Below are positions 1 to 11,813 of a stretch of 64,000 nt of DNA, piece by piece. Source of the DNA: Panagrolaimus kolymaensis. Lineage: Eukaryota; Nematoda; Chromadorea; Rhabditida; Panagrolaimidae. Below the pieces are notes generated by a model that worked only from the letters and a program-made list of their open reading frames with translations, ran no database searches and was not told the DNA's origin. The stretch covers positions 744,001 to 808,000 of the forward strand of contig JAJQJQ010000026.1 in NCBI GenBank assembly GCA_028622995.1, read 5' to 3'. The first letter of the stretch is position 1. Each line of letters starts with the position of its first letter. The translations under genes were made by a program, and so were the position numbers.

Positions 1-1766
1 TTCCATTGAAAGAAACGTCCGTGATATTTAAAGGTCCGAATTCTTCTAATTGTTCCTTTGAAAGATAATCTATGGCTCCATAATGAAGGTTAACAACAAA
101 ATCGGAGGAATGAGAAGTGAAAGTCATAATTTTGCGATTTGTTGGCCAAGCACTTTTATAGCTGAAAAGCGTACGATCAACTCGACGCATTTCATTGCTA
201 TCTCCAACGCCAGCAGTTTCAAAATTAATTTGAACTGGATAAGTAATAAGTTCTTGAACATCAATCATTTTAACTTTGAATCCTTTGCTTAAATGTGCAG
301 CTTGGTAAAGAGCTCCAAGGGCTGAAGCTTCATCGGTATTTAAAAAGCGATTCGGTTCTTTTCTGAAACAAATAAAAAAATCGTTAGTAATTTATTTTTT
401 CAGTAATTTATTTACCCTTTGAAAAATTCTTTAAGAACTTCTTGAATTCTTGGAATACGTGTTCCAGCGCCAAAAAGAATAACTTGGTCGATATTATCAA
501 CATTCAATTCAGCCATCTTTAAAGCATCCGAAACGGGTTTCATTAATTCGCTTTCATATTCCGTCAATAAATTTGTAATAAAGTCTCGATTGACTTTGTG
601 TTTAAAATCGATATCTTCAAAAATACTTTCAACTTGAGCAAAGGTTTCAGCGTTGGCAGATAAAATGTATTTAACTCGTTCAGCTTCTTTTAATAATTTT
701 GACATTCCTCGAAGGTTTTCAGTAATCTTTTTCGAAGTTTTATGTTGTTTTGTAAATTCTTCTGCAAGTAAATCACGAATTTTGAAAGTCAATTGTCTTC
801 CTCCAAGTCTGCGATTATAACCAACACCCTTTACAGAAACAACAGGTTCCAAAGTTTTAGATGCATTTGATTTGGCAAGCTTAAGTTCAACTACGGTTGC
901 AACAGTTTTTGATGCACCAATATCATAAATTAAAAGATTTTGAGCTTTTTCGGTTATATCCTTTTTACGAGTAAATGCATAATTTAAGGCAGCTGCCCCA
1001 GCATCAGACATGATTTGAAGAAGGGATAAACCTGCAATTTCAGTTGCTTTAACAATTGATTGGCGTTCAGCTTGATTGAGGTATGAAGGAACGGTAATAA
1101 CAATATCATGAATTGGAGTTTTTCCATATGCTTCAGCTTGATCTCGAGCATTCCAAAGAATCATTCCAACTAATGTTTCAATATCGAATGATCCACTATC
1201 TCTGAAAATGGTAAACCATTGGAAGTCAATATTTAATATCCAAAGTAGCTTACTTTGTATGGATAATAGCTGTGCCACGAATAGGATCTTCCGTAACATT
1301 TAAATATGGAAATTGTTTAATATATTCTTGAACAATAGGATTATTAAATTGTTTTCCAATGAGATCAGTGATATATGGAATAACTCTTTCAGGATGTTTG
1401 TAACTCTATAAATCAAAATGAGTAAAATCAACTTTTAAGGAGTTTAAAAAATTTACCATTTGCAAAGCAAGTTCACCAAAATACCGTTCACCATTATGAA
1501 AAGCAATAAGGTTTGCAGTTTTACGTTGAGATTCTTTATTTAAAATGGTTTCCATAGGAATACCGGGTTTGACTAGACCAATTTTAAGAAATTGTGATCC
1601 AAAATCCACTGACATTGCAGCAAGGGCAGCATCTTTAAAAAAAATTTTATTTTTTCATAAAAGCAAGGAAGTACCACTAAAATTTCATACCTGTGCCGCC
1701 AAAAGATAAAAACAGCACTAAAGCTGAAAAACATAACGACACAGATAATCTATGTAATAAAATCAT
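1..1766 (-). CDS. HYOU1: HYOU1/GRP170-type ER Hsp70 chaperone, 3' part outside window
   Basis: Large Hsp70-family chaperone of the ER lumen, which assists folding and acts as nucleotide exchange factor for BiP (family knowledge). Exons read as 1691-1766, 1457-1632, 1254-1405, 416-1201 and 1-362, all in phase, giving about 517 residues of a protein normally above 900. The start at 1766 gives a hydrophobic signal peptide ([20 protein letters not shown]), then the GRP170-specific start of the ATPase domain ([33 protein letters not shown]). Later blocks fit the same family: [64 protein letters not shown] and [15 protein letters not shown]. The nucleotide-binding domain is essentially complete; the C-terminal extension lies beyond base 1. 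ACGT-core motifs sit upstream. Identity is firm. Confidence 0.93.
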
Positions 1767-4170
1767 GTTTTTTTTACCAAAGTTAGTCTAAAAATTTTTT
1801 TAAAAGTTTAAGCAATTTAATGAAAGTTGGAAGATAGAAATAAAAAGAAGGACTTCCGACGACGTAGACTAGCAGCAAGCCGCTCGTTATGCGACGTCGG
1901 CCAACCAGTCAGCTTTGATGTGCAGGGAAATCGCGTTGAGAATTATTTTTTGAAAAAATAAAGAATATTAGATTGCTGCTTTTTGTGTTGAAAAAAAAAT
2001 AAATGCAAATGTGTCGCGCCTCGATTCTATTATTTCTGAAGAAAGTTAATGAGGTCAAAGAAAAAACTTTTATAAAATCGAATTTATCAATTTTTAAATA
2101 AGTTTGTAAAATTTATTTGCATATAAATAATCAAATTTGCTTTACAAATCTTTGATTACTGAACTTTAAAAAATCAATTGATCCAAAAATTTTTTTGACG
2201 TACATATATTTTCTTGCATTTTTTTATGAATCACATTTTTTCTGTAAAGGCCAAATTCTATCATGATGCCGCAATATTTTGCAATGTTTATGAATAATAA
2301 AATATTTTAAAGCAATTAAACTTAAAATAATATCAAGTCTTGACACGAACATATTGCATTTTTCAAGTTTAAAGCTGCTGCTTAACCTCGTCCGATTGCT
2401 ACTACTATTACCAGCATCAAGGTATCACAGTTTTGTCAAAAATATCTGGCCTAAGTTTTTCATTTAAAATTTTTTTTGAAAGGTTTTTCTCCCAACCTTT
2501 GTTTGAGAAAGATTTTGAATTGAGTTTCACAAAACAAAATGAATCATATTTTCGGGTATTTTTGTTTCCGAAAAAAATATTATTAGTCACAGATTTAAAC
2601 AAAAGAATTTTTTGAACTTTCACGATTTTCATTATTGTTGTTGCTTTTTAGGATATTTTTCTTTTCTTTGATTTATATTTTTTGTGTTTTTGAAACCGGT
2701 GCTGCTGTAAAAAAAGATGAAGAGAAAGAAAATGTAAAAAAGCGCTTCGCTTTTATTTATGTTTTGTCCATCGCCAAAGTGATGATGATCGTTGTTACAT
2801 CAATGAACTTTAATTTGTTCTTATTCAACTTTAGCTTTAAAAAACGATTAATTTAGCATATAAAAAAAATTGTAAATAAAAGTGGCTCTGATCTTTTTTT
2901 ACAGACTTTTTTCTCCTTCTTTTTTTTTGGGCCAGACAAGAAGAGAATAATCTGCTGAATATGGATGGGCCTAAATGTCAGCGATATATGTATGTATATC
3001 CGTGTCGAACAAGACGGAATTTATCGTTGGATAATAGCTTTTTCTTTTTTATTTTTTTCATGCTTTTTAAATTATCGCTAGCTTTTTATATTTCAATCTT
3101 TAATGTTTTCTCAATCAAGAAGCAGAAGGAATGAACGAGAAAAAAAAACCTTTAGGCGAAAGAACAACAGTGTCTTCGACGTCGTCGAAGAAAAAAATCT
3201 TAAAATTTTTCTTTATTCGATTTCTGATAACAATTCTTTTTAGTCTTTATTCTTTAAAACATTGTTTTTGCTGTTACTGCTTCAGCAGCATCTTTTTTTT
3301 ATCTTCTAATTATTGCACGTGGATTTTTTATTGTCCATCGTTTTTCGCCTGCGAGTTTTTTTTATTATTGAGTACAAAAGAGGAGATAGTAGTAAAAAAA
3401 AAGAATTTTGTTGAGAAATGAAGCATGGTCTAATTTTTTGACAAAATTTATTGTATTTTGTTTTGGAAAAAAATTCACTCGATTGAATGATTTTCTGTTA
3501 TATTTTTATTGTCGGAATAATATTTTATATGCCAAAAAGAAGCAACAACAAAAAAAACTTACTTTTTAGAAAAAACTTTGAATTAAATTTAATTAAAACG
3601 AAGGAGGAGGGAATCCAATTAAATTTAACGGATTTTTTAACCTCCAATGAGCCAGCAAGAACTTATCTTGCAAGGCTCCGTAAATAAATCTGCAATTCGC
3701 TAACATTTCATTCATTTATTATATTCCATATTTTTGGGAAAATAACAACTTTATCCATCCATATTTTATTCTTGATTAGCCACATTCCGGCGTTGTTGTT
3801 GTGCGTCGTCCTCATCGTTCGCTAAGGGTAAGGTCAACAATTATATTTGGCAAATTTGTTTTAACCTTTTTTAAATCAATCCTCTTCCATTTTTTTGCGC
3901 GCGCTTAGTTTACTGACAAAAAAAAAGTCAGAAGAAAAAAAATAGAGATAAGAAGAAAAAATCGACGACGAAAAGGAAAAAAACTTTTTGTTGATACAAT
4001 TAAAATATTGCTGCCTGCTCTTTCAAAAATCACTTTTTTTCTCTAACGAAATGCTGATAGGATATTATTTGGCCTAATCTCGCAGCAAAAAAAGCTATAT
4101 TATTGCTTTGCTTAAAATTTTAACTTATATTTTCTGAAAATAATATTTGATCTCAAAAAAAATTCCAAAA
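1767..4170. other. Divergent intergenic region between the HYOU1-like and P5B ATPase genes
   Basis: About 2.4 kb of AT-rich sequence separating two genes that point away from each other. It should hold both promoters and any 5' non-coding exons. ACGT-core motifs near 1857-1868 and 1891-1900 lie within 135 bases of the HYOU1-like start. Open frames at 2417-2632 on both strands and at 3131-3421 are rich in F, K, L and I, come from T/A runs and match nothing I know, so I treat them as non-coding. Confidence 0.6.
1854..1900. promoter_or_regulatory. Possible UPR/CRE-like ACGT-core motifs upstream of HYOU1
   Basis: Two ACGT-containing motifs (CGACGACGTAG near 1857-1867 and GCGACGTCGG at 1891-1900) lie 90 to 135 bases upstream of the chaperone start in an otherwise AT-rich stretch. 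XBP1 and ATF6 sites have an ACGT core, and GRP170 genes are classic unfolded-protein-response targets. Neither copy is a perfect TGACGTGG, so this is inference. Confidence 0.3.
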
Positions 4171-7100
4171 ATGAGTGAAGAAGTTCCACTCCTCCAAAAC
4201 AACGACAACGAAAATTCACCTGATTTTAGTCCATTACCATCACCGGATACGGTGAGACGGGGTTCCGCTGCATCGACTTCGTCAAGAAGAAGATACGGTG
4301 CAACAACGATGACAGCGGCAACACATAATAATCATAATAATTCTCCATCCGTTGTGTATCATGCACATTCGCTTACTGATCTCGATGAACTTGAGGGAAC
4401 TTCTTTACCTCATTTTAATACAGAACATCACATGACTATAACATCCGTGGATGAAACAATAGATTTATATGGTTATCAAGAAAATTTTACAAAAAAGGTA
4501 ATCACTTTCATTAGTTTTTATCGTAATTTTAAAATGGAATCTTTTTGCAGGTTTTTGTATACATAGGAAGTGTCATAACATTGGGTATATTACAATTATT
4601 ATTTTACTGGTATCCATTATGGAAAGTTCGGTGTACATCAGATAAATGTGCTTTATCTGCAGCAGAATATATACTTGTTCAGTAAGCTCACAAACTTTTT
4701 ACAAAAGCTTTGAAATGCATATATTTATATATATATTTTTTTAGTGATGATCATCAAAATACTGTGTTTCGCCCGGTTAAATTAATGATGACTAAAACAG
4801 GCAAAAAATTAAGAGTTCCAAATGGTCTTGGTGGAACTTTGGAAGTTGATTATGCCCGATTTTTTACTTATCGAAAACTTACATATCTTTGGCATACCAC
4901 TGAAAATAAATTTATGACCATCCAAGATTTAGAAGCCAATGTAATGACTAATTTTTAAAATTTACCAAATTTTATATTTTTGAATTTCAGATATCTTTGG
5001 ATCATTTTCATCATCTTTTTGAAGATGGTAATGGCCTTAATGAAGATGATTGGGGTAATAGAAATATTGTGTATGGTCGAAATATTATTGATGTTAAACT
5101 TAAACCTATTTTTGTGCTACTTTTTAAAGAAGTTATTTCGCCTTTTTATATTTTTCAAATTTATAGGTAAAACTTTTTTTGCCCTCAAAAGTTAAGAAAA
5201 CTTTAAAGTATAATATATTTTTTAGTGTGCTAGTTTGGTATAACGATAATTACGCGTATTATGCTTCAATCATTGTTTTAATGTCGTTGATGTCAATAAC
5301 CATGGATATTTTTCAAACTCGTCGACAAGAACGTAAACTTCGAAGTATGGTTCATTCGTTGGATACGATTCAAGTCAGAAGAAATGGTCAAACCTTAACT
5401 GTTAGTAGTGATACCCTTGTTCCCGGTGACATTTTAAATATTCCTCCTCATGGTTGTGTTTTACAATGCGATGCCATTCTTATGAATGGTACAGTGATAG
5501 TTAATGAATCCATGCTTACTGGTGAATCCGTTCCTGTTACTAAAGTTGCTTTACCAGAATCTCATGGTGAAGATATAGAAATTTTATCTTTCAAAGATCA
5601 TTCAAAACATATTCTTTTTTGTGGAACTCAAGTTTTACAAACTCGATATTATAGTGGAAAGCCTGTATCTGCAGTGGTTCTTCGAACTGCATATTCTACC
5701 CTTAAAGGTCAACTTGTTCGCTCTATTATGTATCCAAAACCCGTGGATTTCCGATTTACAAAAGATTTATTCAAATTTGTTGGATTTTTAGCTTGCATTG
5801 CAGCCATTGGATTTGCATATACCATAGTTATTATGATTGTGAGAGGATCAGATACAAGAAAAATTATTTTGCGATCTCTCGATATTATTACCATCGTGGT
5901 TCCGCCTGCTTTGCCTGCAGCTATGAGTATTGGAATTTTAGCTGCTCAAATGAGATTGCGTGCTAAACAAATATTTTGCATTTCACCATCAACAATTAAT
6001 ACTTGCGGCGCTATAAATACGGTAATTAAAAATTAATTTTTATTTGCTTTTGGTAATTCAAGAATTTTAGGTGTGCTTTGATAAAACTGGAACCCTCACT
6101 GAAGATGGCTTAGACTTTTATTGTTTGAGAGCTGTATTTAATCGAGGTTCAGATCCTGAAAGAAAGCCAGCATTCGGATTAGAGGCGAATGAATTCCATA
6201 TTGACGAACTTCCTCATGAAGGAGAATTGCTTAAAGCTGTTGCAACTTGTCATAGTTTGACTACGTTCGTTTCCATTTCCTTTCTTTGGAGTAAAATTTA
6301 CATAAATATGTTTTTTTAGAATTGATAATGAACTTTGTGGAGATCCATTGGATTTAATATTATTCCGTAAAACTGGATGGATTATGGATGAAATTCAACC
6401 TGAAGCATCTGTAGATGAAACAGCTCGATATGATATGCTTCAACCTACAGTTGTTCGATCACCCGTGGCACATTTTGGAAGCCAATCTGATACTGAATTA
6501 GCCATTATTCGACAATTCACTTTTAGTTCGTCCCTTCAACGTATGGCTGTAATTGTTCATAATCCGGCTGAAGCAAGTCAAAAGCAACATTTATATGTTA
6601 AAGGCGCACCCGAAATGATTGCTTCACTTTGTGATGAGGAAAACATTCCCATTGATTATTTGGATGTGGTTAATAGATATGCTCAACATGGATATCGTTT
6701 AATTGCTGTGGCTAAAAAAGAATTTAATATGAGTTATGTTAAAACTCAACGAGCTAAGAGAGAAGCCATTGAATGTGGATTAACGATGTTGGGTTTAATT
6801 GTAATGGAAAATCGAGTAAAAAAACAAACTTTAGGTGTAATTAATCAACTTACAAGGTTTAAATATTTTTGTAAAACAAAGTTTAAATTATAAATTTTTT
6901 AGAGCTCGAATTCGAACCATTATGGTTACAGGAGATAATCTTCTAACTGCCATGAGTGTTGCACGTGAATGTGGCATCATTCGACCAAATAAGCGAGCCT
7001 TCCTTCTTGATAAAACCAATAAAGTTCGCAAAGATGGCCGAACTCAACTTATCCTTCGTCAATCTGTTTCATCCAGTGAAGAAGTGGTGGAATTTGATAA

Positions 7101-8656
7101 TTTATCAAATATTCACGATCACGAACTTGAAGCTGGAAATCTCATAGCTTCATCGTATCATTTAGCTATCGCAGGACCAACATTTGCAATAATTTGTGAT
7201 GAATATCCAGATTTAATAGAAAGATTAGTTTGTGTTTGTGATGTTTTTGCAAGAATGTCACCCGATCAAAAGCAACTTTTGGTTAATAAACTTCAAGAAG
7301 TTGATTACACCGTAGCTATGTGCGGAGATGGAGCAAATGATTGTGCTGCGTTAAAAGCAGCTCATGCGGGGATTAGTCTTTCAGAAGCTGAAGCATCCAT
7401 TGCTGCACCATTTACATCCAAAGTTGCGGATATTCGATGTGTGCCTAATGTAATTCGAGAAGGTCGAGCAGCATTGGTAACTTCATTTGGAATTTTTAAA
7501 TATATGGCCGGGTATTCGTTAACTCAATTTTTAACCATTATGCAACTTTATTGGCTCAATACAAATTTAGCTGATTTTCAAGTATGCTTTTTTTAAACTA
7601 ATTTTTGGTGCTTCTAATTATTATTTTAGTTTTTGTACATTGATTTGGGGCTAATTACAATGGTGGCAGTATTCTTTGGTTATACACCAGCATATGAAAA
7701 ATTGTCTCATACTCCTCCACCCACTCGCTTATTATCACTTGCTTCAATGCTTTCTATTATAGGACAATTAATTATTATTGGAGCTTTTCAAGTAATTTTT
7801 TTATTTAACCTTTTTTTGCAGTTTCAAAGTTGATGAATTTAATTTTAGCTTTTTACCTTTATTTATACTTCTCAACAACCATGGTTTATTCCATACGCCA
7901 TTCCCGTAAGCCATGATGATGAAGATCGTCGATCCATGCAAGGCACAGCAATCTTTTGTGTTTCATGCTTTCAATATATTACTCTTGCAATTATTTATAG
8001 TAAAGCATATCCATATCGAAAACCTTTATATAGTAATATTCCATTATGTGTCACTTTATTAATTGTTACTGCGGTATCTGTATGGGTAACAGTATATCCA
8101 GCTAAATTTATTATTGATTGGTTTGAATTTGATCCAATTCCATATTTTGCTGATCGTTTATTTTTATTAATGATTGCAATCGTTAGTGGGTTTACTTCAT
8201 ATATTTATGAGGCATATGTAATTGAACATTTGATTTTAAAACGTCGAGAAAAGTAAATTTTTTGAAAGTCAAATATGTTTTAAAAATTAAAATAATAATT
8301 TTAGAATACGAAAACGTCGCCAACTTACTACAGGTTCAAAAGATACAAACCGCTTTGAACGAATTTTATTAAGCATCGGTAATGAACCTGTTTGGTTGCG
8401 ATCAACCATAGCGGAAGGCATTGCATCCGCTCCAGCTCTAGATACCCTTGTCAATAATTCTTCCAATAATCATCATCGACCAACCCTTCAAAGCAATGGT
8501 TCTTCAATTCATACTGTTGCAACATCAAACAATGGTGACTCAAATACTCCTCGAAAATATTTAAGCCCAACCATTTCTGAATCCACTGATCGTTCATCCG
8601 TTCAATTGCTCAATTCCAATTCGGATAATAATTCACAGATATCATCGAAAGATTAA
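4171..8656 (+). CDS. P5B-type ATPase (ATP13A2/ATP13A3 family; nematode CATP-5/6/7 type)
   Basis: P5B transporter of endo-lysosomal membranes; family members export polyamines from the lysosome. Eleven exons read in phase: 4171-4497, 4551-4681, 4745-4940, 4991-5166, 5226-6021, 6071-6264, 6320-6856, 6903-7581, 7630-7791, 7849-8252 and 8305-8656, giving 1317 residues. Diagnostic motifs are the actuator TGES near residue 375, PPALP in M4 near 503 (the P5B signature; P5A has PPELP), the phosphorylation site DKTGT at 546, KGAPEM in the nucleotide domain, MVTGDN, and the hinge GDGANDCAALKAA near 927. The N-terminus has an acidic, Ser-rich cytosolic tail, then a hydrophobic segment (VFVYIGSVITLGILQLLFYW). 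The C-terminus has the usual M5-M10 segments and a Ser/Asn-rich tail. The intron 6 donor is a weak GTTCGT. The 3' part has a broken copy at 15.8-16.6 kb. Confidence 0.95.
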
Positions 8657-9020
8657 ATTTATAAACTATTCGTATTTTTTTTTTGAAGTGCCTTAATATT
8701 TTATAATATTTTTTTAAATAAACCCTAGTCGGAAAATATTACTACTTTGTTGTGACATTTCCTTTCCATTTTGAAACCATTTTGTGGTTTTTTCACATTT
8801 TTTTTCTCTCGATTTTGTTATGTTTTTGAATTTTATGAAAAATATTAAAAAAATAAATTATTGATTAAATCTATTTATGTTTCCAAAATGGTAATTAAAT
8901 ATTTAAATTAATGACTCGACTTAAGATTAACGATTAAGAAATAAAGATTCGAAAGATTATAAATAAATAACGAAAAGCGATATTGTAATCCAAGTTACAA
9001 TAACTAATAATAACATAAAT
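8657..9020. other. Convergent 3' intergenic spacer
   Basis: 364 bases between two converging genes. It holds AATAAA-like signals (for example TTTAAATAAACC near 8713-8724) and AT-rich sequence; I see no gene. Confidence 0.6.
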
Positions 9021-10959
9021 CTAGTAATGAAAATATGTTTCTTGGCTCAGCCCACCGCCACAACTAGTTTTTCTTGCTTGAGGCGAGACGAAATCATAAA
9101 TGAGTGTAACATTTTCTATGGGTTTAATTTCAGTTCTCCGTTTTCTATCATTACCAGGAAATTTCCTATATATTTTATTACTCTAAAAAAATAAAATGTG
9201 TTGTATTTTTCTCAAAAGTAAACTCGCCAAAAAAGGTTAAAAGTATTACTTACGTAATAATTAACTGGAATAACAAATCGGATTTCAATATTAAATTTGA
9301 ATTTTTGTAAATTTTTGAAAGTATTGGTATATGATTTTTTCAAATATGGATGATAATCGACATGCGAATCAAATTGAAAAGCAAGCTTACAAACTTCGGC
9401 ATTGGGGAAAACTTTTAAATATTTTTCGATATTTTCAACACCAAATTCCATTAATTGTTTTTCGTTTAATACCGTTGTTGATGAAAAAGTTTTAACAGTT
9501 TGTAGAGGTTTACTAAAAATTTGTATACATCATTCGAGCATGGAAAAGTTTGAACTAACCATAAAAATTTGTCAGTGGAAGATAATCCCTCAATATTCAA
9601 ATTATCCAAGCTAAAATTGATTTTATCCAAATTCTAAAAAAATAAAAATTATAATTTCTTAGAAAACAGTTTTTACTTATTTAATTACCCGTTTGCTGAT
9701 GTTGGATATTTCACCATATCTTTCTATTTCATAAGTTCCAACACTCATTAATGATAACAAATAGTCAACGAAAATTTGATTATTTTCTCGATAATGTAAA
9801 GAAATTTTGTCTAATTCTAAAATTTCTCGATTTATATATATTTTGAATCTTTTCTTTTTGTTCAAGGAAAATCTTACTTGTCAAGCTATTCAAAAAATAA
9901 TAATATTGTTTATCGACAATTTTGCTAATAATAATGGTTTTAATAAAGCTTGCAAAAACCAGTGACATTGGTTTCATCAATAAAAAATCTTTGAAATACA
10001 ATGTTTTATTTTTTAGTTTTTTTAAATCAAATCCTTTCTAAAAAATTGGTAGATTTAATATGGTGGATATAAAAAGGGAGAGAGAACTCACTTCATTTCT
10101 GTACCAATCTTGAGGATTATCCACAAAATTCCATGAATCCTGAAACTATTGTATAAAATTTCACTTTTCGGAAAATTTAGCATCGACTTACATAACTGGT
10201 GTCATCATCCTCGTCATCTTCATTATCTTCGTCATCATTTTCATCTTCATTTGAAAAACTTATTTCTCTGCCATCATAATCTATTTCAGATTTTGTAAAT
10301 TTGAATTGAGAAAAATAATTTAATGACATTTTGAAATTTCCTTTTCCAGCAAGCATAAATTTTGCAAGGTCTTTGCCCTGAAATTTATAGATTTAAATAA
10401 CATAAATTAATTTAATTTTATACTTTATTTTTGTTTTTTCGAATCACTTGTTGCATAACTTCAAATATAATTTCATCATTTAATTTTAGAGTCGTCTGAA
10501 ATTAAACTCATTATTTTGTTAAAAAAATATAAATGGTCCATTTACCTTTGGCTTAACAATTCTATCTTCATATGTAAGTGGTACGGAAGGAGTTACATGA
10601 AGCATTTTGTCTTTAACTAATTTAAATTTTCTTTCGCTTTCCGCTAACACCCTTTTAGCATCTTGAATAATTTTTATATATCCACGTTTTGCTGCCGTTC
10701 CTTTAGCCAACTCATTAAATTTAGATGCAAACCTACGATTTTTTTTTTGAACTCCAATTAATTTCATTTCTTTGTCAATGGTTTCGATACCTTCGATAAC
10801 TTTTTTAAGTTGTCGAATATCATAGTCTAATTCACATTGAAAATCTAACATCTTATCAGAAGTTTGAATGGATGGTTCTTCTCTTTTTTTGACCGCTTTT
10901 AGAATCTTCTCCAAACATTCGATTGTTAATTCCAGCTTAAATTCAATATTATCTGCCAT
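9021..10959 (-). CDS. Unrecognised 500-residue protein, nine exons
   Basis: I do not recognise this family. Nine exons join in phase: 10546-10959, 10424-10495, 10192-10377, 10092-10139, 9878-10037, 9689-9816, 9560-9633, 9254-9512 and 9021-9182, ending in TAG, for 500 residues. The consistent phases and GT-AG borders support a real gene. The first 138 residues are charged and helical (MADNIEFKLELTIECLEKIL, later ESERKFKLVKDKML), probably coiled coil. A strongly acidic stretch of Asp/Glu/Asn lies near residues 202-223. The middle and C-terminal parts are mixed alpha/beta with many aromatics and no signal peptide or membrane segment. The layout (helical N-terminus, long beta-like C-terminus) is loosely like nematode F-box/FTH proteins, but no F-box is visible, so I assign no function. 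Confidence 0.8.
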
Positions 10960-11283
10960 GAATATCTACTTTGAGAAAATAAATTTAAAGAAATATGATG
11001 GAATCAATAAAATATTTTTCGATTTTATAATTTTAAAAATGTATGTTTATAAAAATGAAGGTATTTGGCAAAGTAAAACGCAAAGCCAACAAAATCAAAA
11101 TTTTTATTGTTTTTTTGTTTTCAAAAAAAGGTTATTGCGTCATTTCAATCATCGACCCGACCCTGTCTTCTTCTTAATCTTGATAAACAGTCAGAGTTGT
11201 GCTTTCGCCGATGTAGCCTCGGCTATGCCTTCGCCCACAGGCGATCCTCGTTGACTATAAAAGGAATACAGTTGCCTCTCTTC

Positions 11284-11291
11284 TGCGTCTC
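11284..11291. repeat. Target-site duplication, left copy
   Basis: TGCGTCTC directly precedes the left terminal repeat of the MITE and is repeated exactly at 11806-11813 after the right terminal repeat. An 8-bp duplication is the hallmark of hAT transposition. Confidence 0.85.
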
Positions 11292-11805
11292 CAGTGTTGT
11301 GACTTTGCCTTTTGGTCGCACCGCACCAGGCACCGGAGCTCCAAAATGGTCGCCCGGGCACCGCACCGAGCATCAGCCATTTTTAAAAATCGCACCAAGC
11401 ACCGCACCGGCACCAAAATTTTTTAAAATAATTTTTTTTAATTGATATTTTTGAATATAATAATAACAAAAGGATTATCTAAATGTGTTTTATAGCGCTT
11501 TCCACCACGATTAAGCTTAAAGGAACATAGCTATTTGATGCCTTTTTTCAAATTTCATTTTCCTGCAATTACCCGCAAGCGTAAAGATGAAGCGAGCTTT
11601 TTTCCGTGCAAGTTTACTGTATTACACGGAAAAAAGCTGAAAATTCGGAATTTTTAAATTTAAAATTTTTTTATCGCACCAAGCACCTCACCGAGCACCG
11701 GGGTTTCTAAATATTAGCACCAAGCACGGCACCAAGCACGGCACCAAGCACCAGCTGGTGTGCACCGGTGCGCACCGGTGCGGTGCGGTGCGAGTCACAA
11801 CACTG
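11292..11805. mobile_element. hAT-type non-autonomous element (MITE), 514 bp
   Basis: The left end reads CAGTGTTGTGACT and the right end is its exact reverse complement, AGTCACAACACTG. Both are followed inward by CGCACCGCACC-type repeats. Perfect 8-bp duplications (TGCGTCTC) flank the element. TIRs beginning CAGTG with an 8-bp TSD are characteristic of the hAT superfamily. No transposase frame exists, so it is non-autonomous. The interior is built from GCACC/GGTGC units at both ends around an AT-rich core, and its base composition is far above the local GC level. The intact TSD and perfect TIR tips suggest fairly recent insertion. Confidence 0.85.
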
Positions 11806-11813
11806 TGCGTCTC
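11806..11813. repeat. Target-site duplication, right copy
   Basis: Second exact copy of TGCGTCTC, immediately outside the right TIR. Confidence 0.85.

Noticed and set aside
2417..2632. Mirror frames on both strands near 2.4-2.6 kb
   Set aside because: Low-complexity sequence open in both directions, no known domain.
7792..7848. Alternative acceptor TTTTTGCAG at about 7821 in the ATPase gene
   Set aside because: It gives TTT CAA AGT TGA, an immediate stop; the acceptor at 7848 keeps the frame and the family sequence.
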